Positions 37,056 through 48,114 of a DNA stretch of 64,000 nucleotides are shown one piece after another. The translations under genes were made by a program, and so were the position numbers. Below the pieces are notes generated by a model. That model was not told the origin of the DNA, did not search any database, and saw only the letters and a program-made list of their open reading frames with translations. The DNA comes from Porodaedalea pini (Eukaryota > Basidiomycota > Agaricomycetes > Hymenochaetales > Hymenochaetaceae), in the NCBI GenBank assembly GCA_002794775.1, contig NBAY01000001.1:2480001-2544000 (forward strand), written 5' to 3'. The stretch's first letter is position 1; each line of letters begins with the position of its first letter.

Positions 37056-37376
37056 GATGGGCGGCGAGAGAGGAGGTAGTGCGGCGGGCGCTGCAGGGTG
37101 GAGGCAGATAAGTAAATAATACTGGTACAATCTATAAATTTCACACACGGAACTGGCATTTGAGGCCAATACACTTTCTAAGCTTTTCTCCTCCCCCTGT
37201 GAAAATCAAAGTTCAAGGAAAACTTCCATGCACAAACTTTTTTCTTTTATTCTCCGAGGAATCCAAAGAGCTCGGAGTTGCAATATCGTAAACGCATGCC
37301 AGCGGCCAGAAAGAGTACGAGTAACAGTGTTCGTATAACTTACTACGTATAAGTGGGAGAAAGACAAAGAAGAGAA

Positions 37377-39209
37377 GAAACGCGTAACATGACTTACGAT
37401 CACGTGCACGCGTACTCGCTAACCAAACGCAAGACTCAGACTCGGATAGGGACTACAGCGGCATCCGTCCGCACTTATCCGCATCCGCACCGCGGATGAA
37501 ATTCCCACGGATACCACGGTTTTTGCAGATGAACCGCAACACTCTGCCAATGTTCAATCCCTGCTCAGGCAACAAATTTTGAGAGTAATAAAAGTCATTC
37601 AAAATGTTCATTTTTGCCAATTCATAGTCAGACTGAATAATTAAAATAAAATAAAACACAATGTGACCATTAACTGTTTAGAATTAATTCTAAAGGATGA
37701 ATTAGGTATGAAAGATAAATGTACATGGAAATAATAAAAGAAGTATAAGAAATTTTACCAAAGAGGTGTGAATATGAGAGTTCTAGATCTGTTTTCTGAA
37801 TGTATGCCATCACATTACTGTGCTGTATAAAAGGCAACTTGGTGACAGTGGAACATGGGAGTAGAAGGACCTGGTGTGACAGGCACTGGCAGTGTGAGAT
37901 AGAAGAACCCCCTTATATGAGTGTTGAAAGGGCATGAAGGAGATATTCAGAGCATAGAATATAAATTTATAACAGGGTAGATATGTCCTTTGATGATTAT
38001 GAGACAAAAATAGTAATGCTAAGGAGTGTGGACAGTGAGTGATACTGTGACACAGCATAATGCGCAGAGTGATGCACCCATCCACAAAAACTGTGGTATC
38101 CATGGGAATTTTATCCACATATGTGGCATCCATGGGAACATTTATCCATGATGTGGTGCTGCAGATAGGGCCATCCACTGTAGTCCCTAGACTTAGAGCT
38201 TTGTGTCTGTTCAGTTTTCTTCAATCAGGTTCACAGTAGGCTTGGGTAATCCCCCTCCTCTCAATGCTCAGCATTTAGCGCCCAGGCTCAGTATGTGTAC
38301 TCATTGTGCTCTTTGTCATAAAGTTTATCACATCTGCACTGGCACAGCATTGCACCTCACAAGACCCTCCGGTCACAATTCATGATCTTGTTGTCTATCC
38401 ATTCAGAGTCCCTTGCCAAAAATTTCAAACTTCAGTATTCAAGCAAGAACAAAGCAAGAATTTCTTTTGCAGAGTACTGACTTCTCTCATCCTGAAAGCT
38501 TGAAATGTATCCAATACAGTATATACACCAAGCTTGATGGAAGCCAGCTGCAGCTCAGAGATCCCATATAGATATGTGTTTGCAAGCTTGATCTCCAGAG
38601 TTGAGTCTGGTGATTTAGTGCACAGAACAATATATCAAAAGGGAGAAAAATTAAACAATCAAAGGCTTACCTGATAATCCATCAGTACTGAAATATCATT
38701 TGGTCCTTTTCTGATGGACCTCAATTGATCTTTAAGTTCATAATTACTTACAAATACTATGTCACATGTCATTGGATGACGTGAATTGGAGCTCTGATGC
38801 TATGAAATTGACTGTCATGGTGAGTGGCTCTGTTCCATTGTTATGATGTTTGTGACACACTTTGTTTGTGATTAACCTTCTCTCAGGGAAGAAGACCTGA
38901 GGCAGCTGCAATCATCTGAGACTTTCTTTGACAGCATGCAAGATGAGGTCTGAACAGTCCAAGCAGGAAAATTTACTGAATCTTGCAAATAACCTCATTT
39001 CTGAGTTTGCCATTTTCAAGGTCAATTTAAGCCATCTGGGAGGCTTACATCTGTCCTCTAATAATTATATTTCACCTCTGTATGACCTCAACCCCTGGTC
39101 ATTGCTTAGGAACCATCTCAAGACGTTGTTGTACAGACTCTTATATTCACTTGTACATTTCTATAAGCATGGTGGTATGTATTGCATAATAATCAAAGGT
39201 CTTCAACTT
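37377..39209. repeat. Duplicated block A' (decayed copy of 30606-31690)
   Basis: Second copy of block A, split by a small hAT-like element at 37447-38189. Left part 37377-37446 matches 30606-30670; right part 38190-39209 matches from about 30666 to 31690. Most substitutions are CpG to TpG/CpA: for example tcggtacgtg at 30762 is tcagtatgtg at 38287. No open gene remains. Confidence 0.85.
37447..38189. mobile_element. Non-autonomous hAT-like DNA element (743 bp)
   Basis: Termini TAGGGACTACAG at 37447 and its exact complement ending at 38189. The outer 110-120 bp of both ends form an imperfect inverted repeat, with pairs such as attcccacggataccacgg against attcccatggataccacag. The flanks gactcgga (37439-37446) and gacttaga (38190-38197) look like an 8-bp target duplication in which a CpG became TpA. 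The undisrupted site is seen in block A near 30666. No transposase is encoded. Confidence 0.8.
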
Positions 39210-39592
39210 GTTAGGACCAGTGCCAATCAAGGTGACTAAGCCTAATTGGTGTACCAGAACTAGTAGACCACCTTCTCGAAGACTCAGAGATGAGCATCTA
39301 ATCGCTAGTCAATGGAGGGATGATAACAATAGTCATTCAATCTAGCAGAAGAATAACAACAATAGCAGCAAGCTTGTGAGCTCTAGCTGAACTAGTATTG
39401 AAGTAGTAATAAGGGCAGAAGAATTTTGCTGAGGAGACAAGGGTGCTTCTGCTCACCTTAAATAGAGTTTGGGTTCCTGAAACCTTAGCTATGCTTCTAA
39501 CCTGATTCTTCCTAGCCAGGGAATGGCTTCTCCACTTCTCCTGTGATCCACAGTGAATGCTAGAAGGTTCTGCTCCACTCAGCTCCACAATG
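39210..39592. other. Unassigned sequence between A' and the solo LTR
   Basis: No gene, LTR or inverted repeat recognised in these 383 bp. The last five bases (caatg, 39588-39592) are one side of the solo LTR's target duplication. Confidence 0.4.
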
Positions 39593-39629
39593 TGTTAGGC
39601 AGAAGTTTAGGAGGTGACTTGAACAAGGC

Positions 39630-40024
39630 TGTCAGAACTTGAACTTTTACCTTTTCTTTATTTCCCCTTTTCCTTTTCCTTTTCTTTTAATCACTTCCCA
39701 CACTCCCTTCATATAACCTTCATTCGTTCCATTCCCACTCATTATGTAATGTTAGGTAATATAGTCTCACGGTCATCGCTATATAAGGTCTCAGGAATCG
39801 CATGAACTCCTTGTTCTGCTTTTCCTCTTACCTCCGTGACGACCTAGGTGAGACTCGTCCCCCTTGTATTAGTCTAGTCTTGTATTAATCCTCTTACCTC
39901 CGCGACGACCTAGACCTAGTCTGAGTAAACGTATCCTGAGTCTACGCTTGAGTATAATACGTCCCAGACGACCGTCAGCCAAGGCCTGCCCAGTCCGAGT
40001 CGTCTCCCAGACTCCCGCCTAACA
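39630..40024 (+). repeat. 5' LTR of chromovirus copy 1
   Basis: Starts TGTCAGAACT and ends CGCCTAACA. It contains a TATA box (tatataag, 39780-39787) and two direct copies of a 24-bp unit, cctcttacctcc plus gacgacctag, about 66 bp apart. It is almost identical to the 3' LTR. Confidence 0.93.
39813..39823 (+). promoter_or_regulatory. Predicted transcript 5' end / self-primer segment
   Basis: gttctgctttt lies about 33 bp downstream of the TATA box, where transcription is expected to start. It is the exact complement of the primer-binding segment at 40026-40036. This is the arrangement known for Tf1/sushi elements, whose RNA 5' end folds back to prime reverse transcription. Transcription start is inferred from spacing. 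Confidence 0.75.
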
Positions 40025-40025
40025 T

Positions 40026-40036
40026 AAAAGCAGAAC
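40026..40036 (+). other. Primer-binding site (self-primed)
   Basis: aaaagcagaac starts one base after the LTR end. It does not begin with TGG as tRNA-primed sites do, and it complements 39813-39823 perfectly over 11 nt. The same pair is present in copy 2 (LTR near 47973 and primer site 48116-48126). Confidence 0.8.
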
Positions 40037-40427
40037 CCCACCCAGGCTCATCCCCAGCGTACGTCGTCGCTGTCGACTCGCCTTCACTCGGTCTAGAGGA
40101 GCGCTCCCCTCGATGGACTTGACGTGTAGAACCCCTAAACGACAAACCCTCAACCCTGCCCGGACGTTTTTGGACGTTCGTGTATTACATAAACCTACAC
40201 CCAACCTTTCCCGACCCTGGCTCTCCGCCTCTCCCTCTGGTGGAGGAACCATCTGACCTGGATGTGGGTAACACACCGTGTACAGTCCTCGATGTCGTTG
40301 TCGATTGTGCTCTCGGCCGCCTCCTTCCGTTTGGTCATCAAATTCGCCGACGAACCTGTCCTTCGCCAGCGTAACGTTCATCCGGACAACCAGCCCCTCC
40401 CAGTTCCCCCCCCGGTCTAGTCAACAT

Positions 40428-41814
40428 AGATCTTACTGAGGAACAACAGCGGGCTCTCCCTCATTCGTCGCGCTATGACACCGAACGACAGTCGTACGTA
40501 GCCGACAATAGAAACCATGTCACCCATAACCTCTGGTGGAGTGACATTAGACACGCCTGGTACTCAACTGACCCATCAGGCGAAAGAACTCGGTGGGCGC
40601 CTCGAACCCCTCGCGCCCCAGCATCCCCTACCGTTTCGACATCGGCGGTCGTCCTTCCCAGCGAACCAGGAGGATACCGAACGCCCCGCAGAGACTCATC
40701 ACCGCCGACACCCCCTGAACGCCTAATGCACACGCCCGTACCAGTGATGTCGGAAGGCTTTACCCAAAGGCAGCAACAGGAAATTGCAGCGATCGTAGCG
40801 GCTGCCTTTACCCGCGCCGCAATGAATGCCCCTGCAGCCCAAGCCCCAGCTCCCTCGATTGACGTCGCTCGGCCACGCGAATTCGCTGGCGGCGATGACT
40901 ACCTCGACTTCAAGCGTGAAGTCCTTCTCTTTGTCTTGGCAAACCCCATGAAGTACCCCTCGTCATCGAGCAAAATCTATGTCGCCCTCTCCTACCTCAA
41001 GGGTGGCAACGTGTCGACGTGGGCGCAAAACTACGTCCAGGAATTCACAACGGGCGGCGTTGTGAGCTTCACGGATGACTGGACCAAGTTTCAGGAACGA
41101 CTGGATGCTTCCTTCGATGACCCGAACAGGAAGGAGAAGGCGTTGAAGAAGTTCCGAGACAAGGTCCAGAAGGACCTCTCTGCCGACGAGTTCTTCCAGG
41201 ATCTCGACGTGATCATCAAGGCAGCGGAGCTGAAGGATGATAGCGTCATTTGCGACCACCTGAAGCGTGCAATGAACATCGAGGTGGTCCACGGGGTGTT
41301 GAGGTCGACGCCAGTACCGACGACGTATGAGGCATGGAAGAAGAAAGCCGTCGAAATCGACTGGGGCGAACAACAGATTCGCGCGATCCAACGAGGTAGG
41401 ACGTTACCATTCACGCCCCGCCCGACGCCCCAACAAGCGCCCCCCGTGCGCCGACAGGTGGTGGCCCCGCACGTCGACAAACGCGATGCGACTGGAGTCA
41501 CCTTTGGAGGCGCTGGCCAGCCGATGGATGTTTCGATGAACGAGGCACAACGCCGACGCGCGTGCTGGATCTGCAGCGGTTTGGGCCACTTTAAGGACAA
41601 GTGCCCGCAGGCGAAACCGATCATCCAGCGTATGCTGGAACTGATGGCACCAGGTGAACGTCGCGTCCTCGCCGATGAGCTCGGAGCGATGAAGGAATCG
41701 GCATTCGAGGAAGTCGTAGACACTCGAAGGTCGACGGTGGAAGAATACGTTGAGGAGGGAGAGAACGATGAAGAGGTTGTCGACTCGCAGGGTTTTGCGA
41801 GTGGTCAGGCGTAG
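40428..41814 (+). CDS. gag: Gag of chromovirus copy 1
   Basis: From the ATG at 40726 the frame encodes 362 aa with a zinc knuckle CWICSGLGHFKDKC (C-x2-C-x4-H-x4-C) near the C-terminus, and the capsid-like part DDYLDFKREVLLFV. Upstream the same frame is open to about 40428 and encodes IDLTEEQQRALPHSS and NHVTHNLWWSDIRHAWYS, which is also conserved in copy 2, so Gag or an extended form probably begins earlier; no in-frame ATG was found there. The pol frame overlaps the gag end in the -1 frame. Confidence 0.88.
41790..41796 (+). promoter_or_regulatory. Candidate -1 ribosomal frameshift site (G GGT TTT)
   Basis: The heptamer fits the X XXY YYZ slippery pattern in the gag frame, 15 nt before the gag stop at 41812. 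After a -1 slip the frame reads TGC GAG TGG TCA GGC GTA and stays open into protease and RT. Copy 2 has G GAT TTT here. No downstream pseudoknot was worked out. Confidence 0.6.
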
Positions 41815-44800
41815 CCATCGGGGCGACTGACCGAGAAGAACAAGGGACTTCAAATCCAGACTCGTTAAAATATAACCAACCGTCTGTACAATACGTAGAT
41901 GCAAATGACGTCAATGGTTTTCCCGAGTACGAAGCCCCCACCGGTGTAAAAGGAAGTGAAGAGTATGAGCAGCTGTTCATGAGAGGGACTGGCAGACGCC
42001 AGCTGGACCTTCTCCTGAATGTCAGGCACAGCATGGAAGGTGAAGTGAGGGAGGTGGATGCACACGCGCTCGTAGATTCAGGATGTACGGGATCGTGCAT
42101 TGACGTGAGATTCGTCGAACGGTACGGGCTAGAAACGAAGCATTATATCCGACCCCTTGCGGTACTCAATGCCGACGGCACACACAACGAAGCCGGGTTG
42201 ATCGAGGAGTACGTTGACATTGAACTTACGATCGGTCACCATAAGGAACGGATCGTCCTGGCGGTAACCTCACTGGCGTCATCTAACATCTTCCTGGGGT
42301 ATGACTGGCTTCGACGGCACAACCCGGAGGTCGACTGGAAGACGGGTACACTCGACTTTACTCGCTGCCCGAGCGAATGTGCGATCGAAAGGGAGCCAGT
42401 GGAGGACCTAGGTGAAGTGAAGGAGGTGGTGGAGCAGATGAGGAGGGTGAGTGGGATGCGAATGGACAGGGCGTCCTGGCCCGCATACCTCGACGATTAC
42501 ACTGACGTCTTCTCGGAGAAGGGATTCGAGAAACTGCCGGAACACCGCCCATGGGACCATGTCATCGACTTGAAACCCAACTTCAAACCTAGCAACTGCA
42601 AGATCTATCCACTGACACCAACGGAGCAGGAGTCGCTGAAGGATTTCCTCGAGGAGAACTTGAAGTCTGGTCGTATACGCAGGTCAATATCCCCGATGGC
42701 CTCGCCTTTCTTTTTTATCAAGAAAGCCGACAAGTCCCTACGCCCGATCCAGGACTACCGAAAGCTTAATGACGGTACAGTCAAGAACAAGTATCCCCTT
42801 CCCCTCATCGACGAACTCGTTGACAAGGTCAAGAAAGCGAAATACATCACTAAGCTTGACCTTCGCTGGGGGTACTACAACATCCGGATCCGTGAAGGCG
42901 ACGAGTGGAAGGCAGCGTTCCGCACAAACATGGGTCTCTTCGAACTGACAGTAATGTTCTTCGGTCTCTGCAACGCCCCGGCGACGTTCCAGGCTTTTGT
43001 CAATCATATCTTCAAGGACCTGATTTATGCTAACCTGATCATCGTATACCTCGACGACATATTGATCCTCTCAGAAACCATTGAGGAACATATAGACACG
43101 TTGAGGCGTGTCCTCCAGATCCTTCGAGAGAATGGCCTATACCTGAAACCGGAGAAGTGTGAGTTCGATGCCAAGGTCGTCAAATACCTCAGCCACATCA
43201 TCGGCAATGGTGAGATCAGAGCCGACCCAGCGAAGACAGAGGCGATTGCGAACTGGCCTATCCCGCGAAACCTCAAGGAGCTACAACAGTTCCTCGGTAT
43301 GGGAAACTGGCTGAGACGGTTTATTAAGGACTACAGCAAGGTGGTCCGACCGTTAACGTCGTTAACAGGCAAGAAGGACTGGGCATGGGAGACCGAACAG
43401 CAGGAAGCGTTTGAGGAGCTGAGACGACGTCTCTGCTCACCTCCAGTCCTTGTGATCACCAATGATGAGGGCCCTTTCCACGTAGAGGCGGACTCGTCGA
43501 ACTACGTGCTCGGAGGTGTGCTGTTGCAGAAGCAAGAAGGGAAGTGGAGGGTGATTGCCTACCGATCGGAAGCGCTCCTGCCGGCGGAACGAAACTACAA
43601 AATCTATGACAAGGAGATGCTTGCCATCGTTTCGGCGCTCAAGGAGTGGCGACAATACCTCCTTGGCGCCCGACACAAGATCGAGATCTGGTCCGACCAT
43701 GCCAACCTGACCTACTTCAAGTCGGCACAGAAGCTGAGCTACCGACAAGCTCACTGGCGAACCGAACTCGAAGAATTCGACTTCCACCTCGAACACAAAC
43801 CGGGGAAGACGATGGGCAAGGCCGACCTGCTGTCGCGCAAAACGGGTTATGATCAGGGCAAGGGTGACAACGATGATGTTGTATTCATCAAGGAGAAATG
43901 GCTGAACCGTGGAGTGGTGAGGGCGTCGCGTGATGAAGTGTTGGAACGAGTGGGTGAAGCGCAGAGAGCGCAGGACGAGTCGGAGAGGCCGACGAACATG
44001 GTGAAAGTCGATGGGTTGTGGCAGATGAAAGGCAAGGTGTACGTACCGTCGACGATGAAGGAAGCGGTATTGCGGGAGTGCCACGACTCGACCCTGGCAG
44101 GACATCCTGGATCGTCGAACTGGTACGTCGAGACTTCTGGTGGGCGTCGATGTTCTCCGATGTCCGAACATACGTCCGAGGATGCGACCGTTGCCAACGG
44201 ACGAAAGCCTTAAGAACGTCAAGGTCGAGACCGCTTCATCCAAACGCGATCCCTGAAGGTCCCTGGGAGATCGTCACAGTCGACCTAATTGGAGAGCTCC
44301 CGGACTCTAAGGGACACAATGCAATCTGCGTCTTCGTGGACAGATTCTCGAAACAGATGCATGCAATCCCGACGACGACGAAACTGTCAGCGGAAGGCAT
44401 GGCTCAGTTGTACCGCGACCACGTCTTCCGCCTCCATGGCTTACCGAAGAAGATCATCCACGACCGAGGCACACAGTTCGATGCGTCAATGATGAAGGAG
44501 CTGTACAAACTCCTACACATCGAAGGCAACCCGTCAACGGCATACCACCCGCAAATGGACGGTCAAACGGAACGCGTCAACCAAGAGCTCAAACAGTACC
44601 TCCGGCTCTTCGTCGATCATCGGCAATCGGATTGGAAGGACTGGCTCCCCCTCGCAGAGTTTGCCTACAACAACCGCGAACATTCAGCGACAAAGATGTC
44701 ACCCTTCTATGCAAACACCGGACGTCACCCTATGAGCTTCGACACCGTACGAACTTCCTCTGCCAATATGTCGGCGGAAGAATTCGCGAAGCACATCAAG

Positions 44801-45430
44801 GAGACTCATCGCGTGGCGAAGGACAATCTAGTTAAGGCGGCTGAGGACATGAAACGCTATCATGACCGGACGGCAGGAGCATCAGTGGAGTACAAGGCAG
44901 GAGACAAGGTTTTCCTCGATGGACGAAACATCAGTACAGATTCGCCCACAAAGAAACTTGCCGACAAATGGTATGGTCCCTTCGACATCGTTGACAAGAT
45001 TGGAGCGAGCGCGTACAAGCTCAAACTCCCAAAGCGATGGAAGAAGGTCCACCCCGTCTTCAACGAGACACTACTCAAACCTGCCATCGAACCGACCTTC
45101 GAAAGCCAGAAACAGCCACCACCGCCTCCACCAGAAATCGTCGATGACGAGGAAGAGTACGAGGTCGAGGAGGTCATGGACTCACGGCTGCACCGAGGTA
45201 AACTACAATACCTCGTCAAGTGGGTCGGGTACAATGAACCGACCTGGCAACCAGAGAAGGACTTTGGCGAGAACGCAAAGGAGGCGATCGCTGAGTTTTA
45301 CCTCAAACACCCCGGTGCTCCTCGCAAACTCGACATCCCTCGCTCACGACTCCGCCCGCTCTTTGTCGACACCGAGCCAGATGACCGCGATCTTGGTTGG
45401 TCGGGACGCCCAACCTTGAAGGGGGGGTAA
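41797..45430 (+). pseudogene. pol: Pol polyprotein of chromovirus copy 1 (one frameshift in integrase)
   Basis: In the -1 frame relative to gag. Domains in order: aspartic protease (ALVDSGCTGSCID near 42067), reverse transcriptase ([40 protein letters not shown] near 43050), RNase H (IYDKEMLAIVSALKEWRQYL, ADLLSRK), integrase (HDRGTQFDAS, AYHPQMDGQTERVNQE), and a C-terminal chromodomain (EVEEVMDSRLHRGKLQYLVK, WVGYNEPTWQP). Frame changes at about 44117. Compared with copy 2, ten bases are missing between two tcgaa words, removing part of the integrase zinc-binding region. The stop codon TAA directly follows the polypurine tract and abuts the 3' LTR. Confidence 0.93.
45415..45427 (+). other. Polypurine tract of copy 1
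   Basis: ttgaaggggggg just before taa and the LTR start; the plus-strand primer site expected at this place. It is shared, with small changes, by copies 2 and 3. Confidence 0.75.
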
Positions 45431-45825
45431 TGTCAGAACTTGAACTTTTACCTTTTCTTTATTTCCCCTTTTCCTTTTCCTTTTCTTTTAATCACTTCCC
45501 ACACTCCCTTCATATAACCTTCATTCGTTCCATTCCCACTCATTATGTAATGTTAGGTAATATAGTCTCACGGTTGTCGCTATATAAGGTCTCAGGAATC
45601 GCATGAACTCCTTGTTCTGCTTTTCCTCTTACCTCCGCGACGACCTAGGTGAGACTCGTCCCCCTTGTATTAGTCTAGTCTTGTATTAATCCTCTTACCT
45701 CCACGACGACCTAGACCTAGTCTGAGTAAACGTATCCCGAGTCTACGCTCGAGTATAATACGTCCCAGACGACTGTCAGCCGAGGCCTGCCCAGTCCGAG
45801 TCGTCTCCCGGACTCCCGCCTAACA
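45431..45825 (+). repeat. 3' LTR of chromovirus copy 1
   Basis: 395 bp, same length as the 5' LTR, with only a handful of differences (for example ggttgtcgct against ggtcatcgct). The near identity suggests a fairly recent insertion. Confidence 0.93.
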
Positions 45826-46259
45826 TTGAACAAGGCAGGCCTTGGCTGGCTATTGTCTAGGATATGCTATACTTGAGCAGAGACTCAGGATTCACTGTAC
45901 TCAGGCTAGGTCATCATGGAGGTAAGAGGATTAATACAATATATACTAATACAGGAGGGACGAGTCTCACCTAGGTCATTGTGGAGGTAAGAGGAAAAGT
46001 AGAACAAGAAGTTCATGCAATTCCTGATTCCTCTTATAGCAATGACTATGAGACTATATTATCTAAGATTATATAAATGAACGGAATGGAATGAATGAAG
46101 GTTAGGTCAGGTGGAACAAGTGTGGGAAGGATCATGTATGACATAAGCATGGGAAACACTTAGGAAAGATGATTTAATATAATGAAAAGGGAGTGATTAA
46201 AATAAAGAAAAATGGTAAAAAGGGAAATGAAAGAAAAGGTGAAAACTTGAGTCCTAACA

Positions 46260-46975
46260 CAATGACAGCATAGTGTACTATCAATAGTCACTTGCATCAT
46301 ATTGCTCCATAATGAGGTCATTGTGACATCACTTTACTCCATCTGTACTTCCAGAAGCTTCTAAGCTATCTCGCAATCCAAGCCTCAGCATTTTCCCAGG
46401 CTGCTATCACCTATTGGTGCTCATGCCAATGATTTTGAGCCATCACTATTCCTGGGACAGTGACTTGTCCATTGGCTGATCAGATGTTCCTTGGCTTGTT
46501 CGAATACTGCTCTCTGCTGGCAGTACTGGAAGGGGGTTCCCTTTGTTGCTTCAGTTGTCAACTAGTTGGGTTGCTGCTGTTAGGTGTTCTTTGTAGACTC
46601 AAGTGTATCCTGCCATTAAGCTGACTTCACTTGATGCTACTCCAATGCCAATCACTACTTTGAGTTGTACTCTGTAGTAGATTTGGGTGGCTCAGCGATC
46701 CACTGTTAGATAGCTGTCAAAGCCACTTCACCACATGGTGATTTGGTCATTGAGGATTTTATCCCTGAGCTCCCAAAGCTTGTGGTGCACTTCCCGTTCC
46801 ATTTGTCAAGTTGTGATTAGCCAGTCAAAGAGGATTACCCATCTTCTACACTGTCAGTGATGTTCCCCTTGTGTAATCTATATGATAAGGCCTGATAGTG
46901 TTGCATACATTTGTTCATCTATGAGCCACCACTTGAGTTCATGCATATATGTGGTACTCATCCTTCCCTGCATAA
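46260..46975. other. Unassigned sequence between solo LTR and copy 3
   Basis: 716 bp, AT-leaning and CpG-poor. No reading frame or repeat end recognised apart from the target duplication caatg at its left edge. Possibly old repeat DNA. Confidence 0.4.
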
Positions 46976-47751
46976 TGTTAGGTGGGAGTCTGGGAGACAG
47001 CTCGGACTGAGCAGGCCTCAGCTAACTGTCATCTGGGACGTGCTATACTCGAGTGGGGACTCGGGACATGCTATACTCAAACTAGGTCGTCGCGGAGGTA
47101 AGAGGATTAATACAAGTCTATACTAATACAAGGGGGATGAGTCTCACCTAGGTCATCATGGAGGTAAGAGGAAAAGCAGAACAAGGAGTTCATGCAATTC
47201 CTGATGCCTTTTATAGTGGCAACCATGAGACTATATTATCTAAGATTACCTAACCAATCAGAATGGAATGAATGAAGGTCATGTGGAGTGAGTGTGGGGA
47301 ATGATTGAAAAGGATGATAAAATATAATGGAAAGGGGTGATTAAAAGAAAGGAAATGATAAAAGGGAAATAAAAGAAAAGGAGAAAGTTTGAGTCCTAAC
47401 ATTACTTCCCCCCTCAAGGTTGGGCGTCCCGACCAACCAAGGTTGTGGTCACCAGGTTTGGTGTTGACAAAGATCGGTTAGAGTCATTGACGAGGGATGT
47501 CGAGTTTTCGAGGAGCACCAGGATGTTTTTGATAGAACTCAGTGATCACCTCCTTTGCGTTCTCGCCAAAATCTGTCTCTGGCTGCCAGGTTGGTTTGTT
47601 GTATCTGACCCACTTGACGAGGTACTGTAGTTTTCCTTGGTGTAGGTGTGACTCTATGACCTCCTCAACCTCATATTCCTCCTCGTTGTTGACAAATTCT
47701 GGCAGTGGTGGTGGTAGCTGTCTCTGGCTCTCGAAAGATGGTTCTACAGTG
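46976..47751 (-). mobile_element. Truncated chromovirus copy 3 (3' LTR plus chromodomain end)
   Basis: Minus orientation. The LTR is 46976-47401 (plus-strand ends tgttaggtgg and gtcctaaca). The polypurine tract is next to it. Then comes a piece of pol reading on the minus strand EEEYEVEEVIESHLHQGKLQ and LVKWVRYNKPTWQPETDFGE, i.e. the chromodomain end (47402-47751). The 5' part is missing: the sequence stops where the 5' LTR of copy 2 starts. Several codons are altered and the element is dead. Confidence 0.88.
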
Positions 47752-48114
47752 TGTTAGAACTCGAACTTCCCCTTTTCTTTATTTTCCCTTTCCCCTTTCC
47801 TTTTCTTTAATCGCTCCTTTCTTTTTCATTATCTTTAATCATCTTTCCAATCGCATTCCCACACTCCCTTCACATGACCTTCACTTGTTCCATTCCCACT
47901 CGTTATGTAATATTAGGTAATATAGTCTCACGGTCGTCGCTATATAAGGTCTCAGGAATCGCATGAACTCCTTGTTCTGCTTTTCCTCTTACCTCCGTGA
48001 CAACCTAGCCTGAGTACAGCGTGTCCTGAGTTCCCGCTCGAGTATAACACGTCCCAGACGACAGCCAGCCGAGGCCTGCCCAGTCCGAGTCGTCTCCCGG
48101 ACTCCCGCCTAACA
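47752..48114 (+). repeat. 5' LTR of chromovirus copy 2
   Basis: It lacks about 66 bp present in the 3' LTR: one of the two 24-bp direct repeats plus the spacer between them, as expected for a deletion between repeats. TATA box and self-primer segment are kept. Confidence 0.9.

Larger units (their letters stand above)
39630..45825 (+). mobile_element. Ty3/gypsy chromovirus copy 1 (self-priming type)
   Basis: A 6.2-kb element with two 395-bp LTRs (39630-40024 and 45431-45825), gag, then a pol with protease, reverse transcriptase, RNase H, integrase and chromodomain. It inserted into an older LTR of its own family and is bordered by an exact 11-bp direct repeat (39619-39629 and 45826-45836). 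It is nearly intact: one frameshift in integrase is the only evident break in pol. Confidence 0.95.
39593..46259 (-). mobile_element. Solo LTR of the chromovirus family, interrupted by copy 1
   Basis: Reading outward, 39593-39629 and 45837-46259 together form one LTR of about 460 bp in minus orientation (plus-strand ends tgttaggcag and gtcctaaca). It aligns to the reverse complement of the copy 1 LTR but is CpG-poor. It is flanked by the 5-bp direct repeat caatg (39588-39592 and 46260-46264), showing an old insertion later reduced to one LTR. Copy 1 sits inside it. Confidence 0.88.

Noticed and set aside
39210..39592. Possible second solo LTR starting tgttaggacc at 39209
   Set aside because: Only the first bases resemble an LTR end; no matching end, TATA box or target duplication.
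40180..40374. Short frame MYYINLHPTFPDPG... upstream of gag
   Set aside because: In copy 2 a different frame is the conserved one, so this is a shadow.
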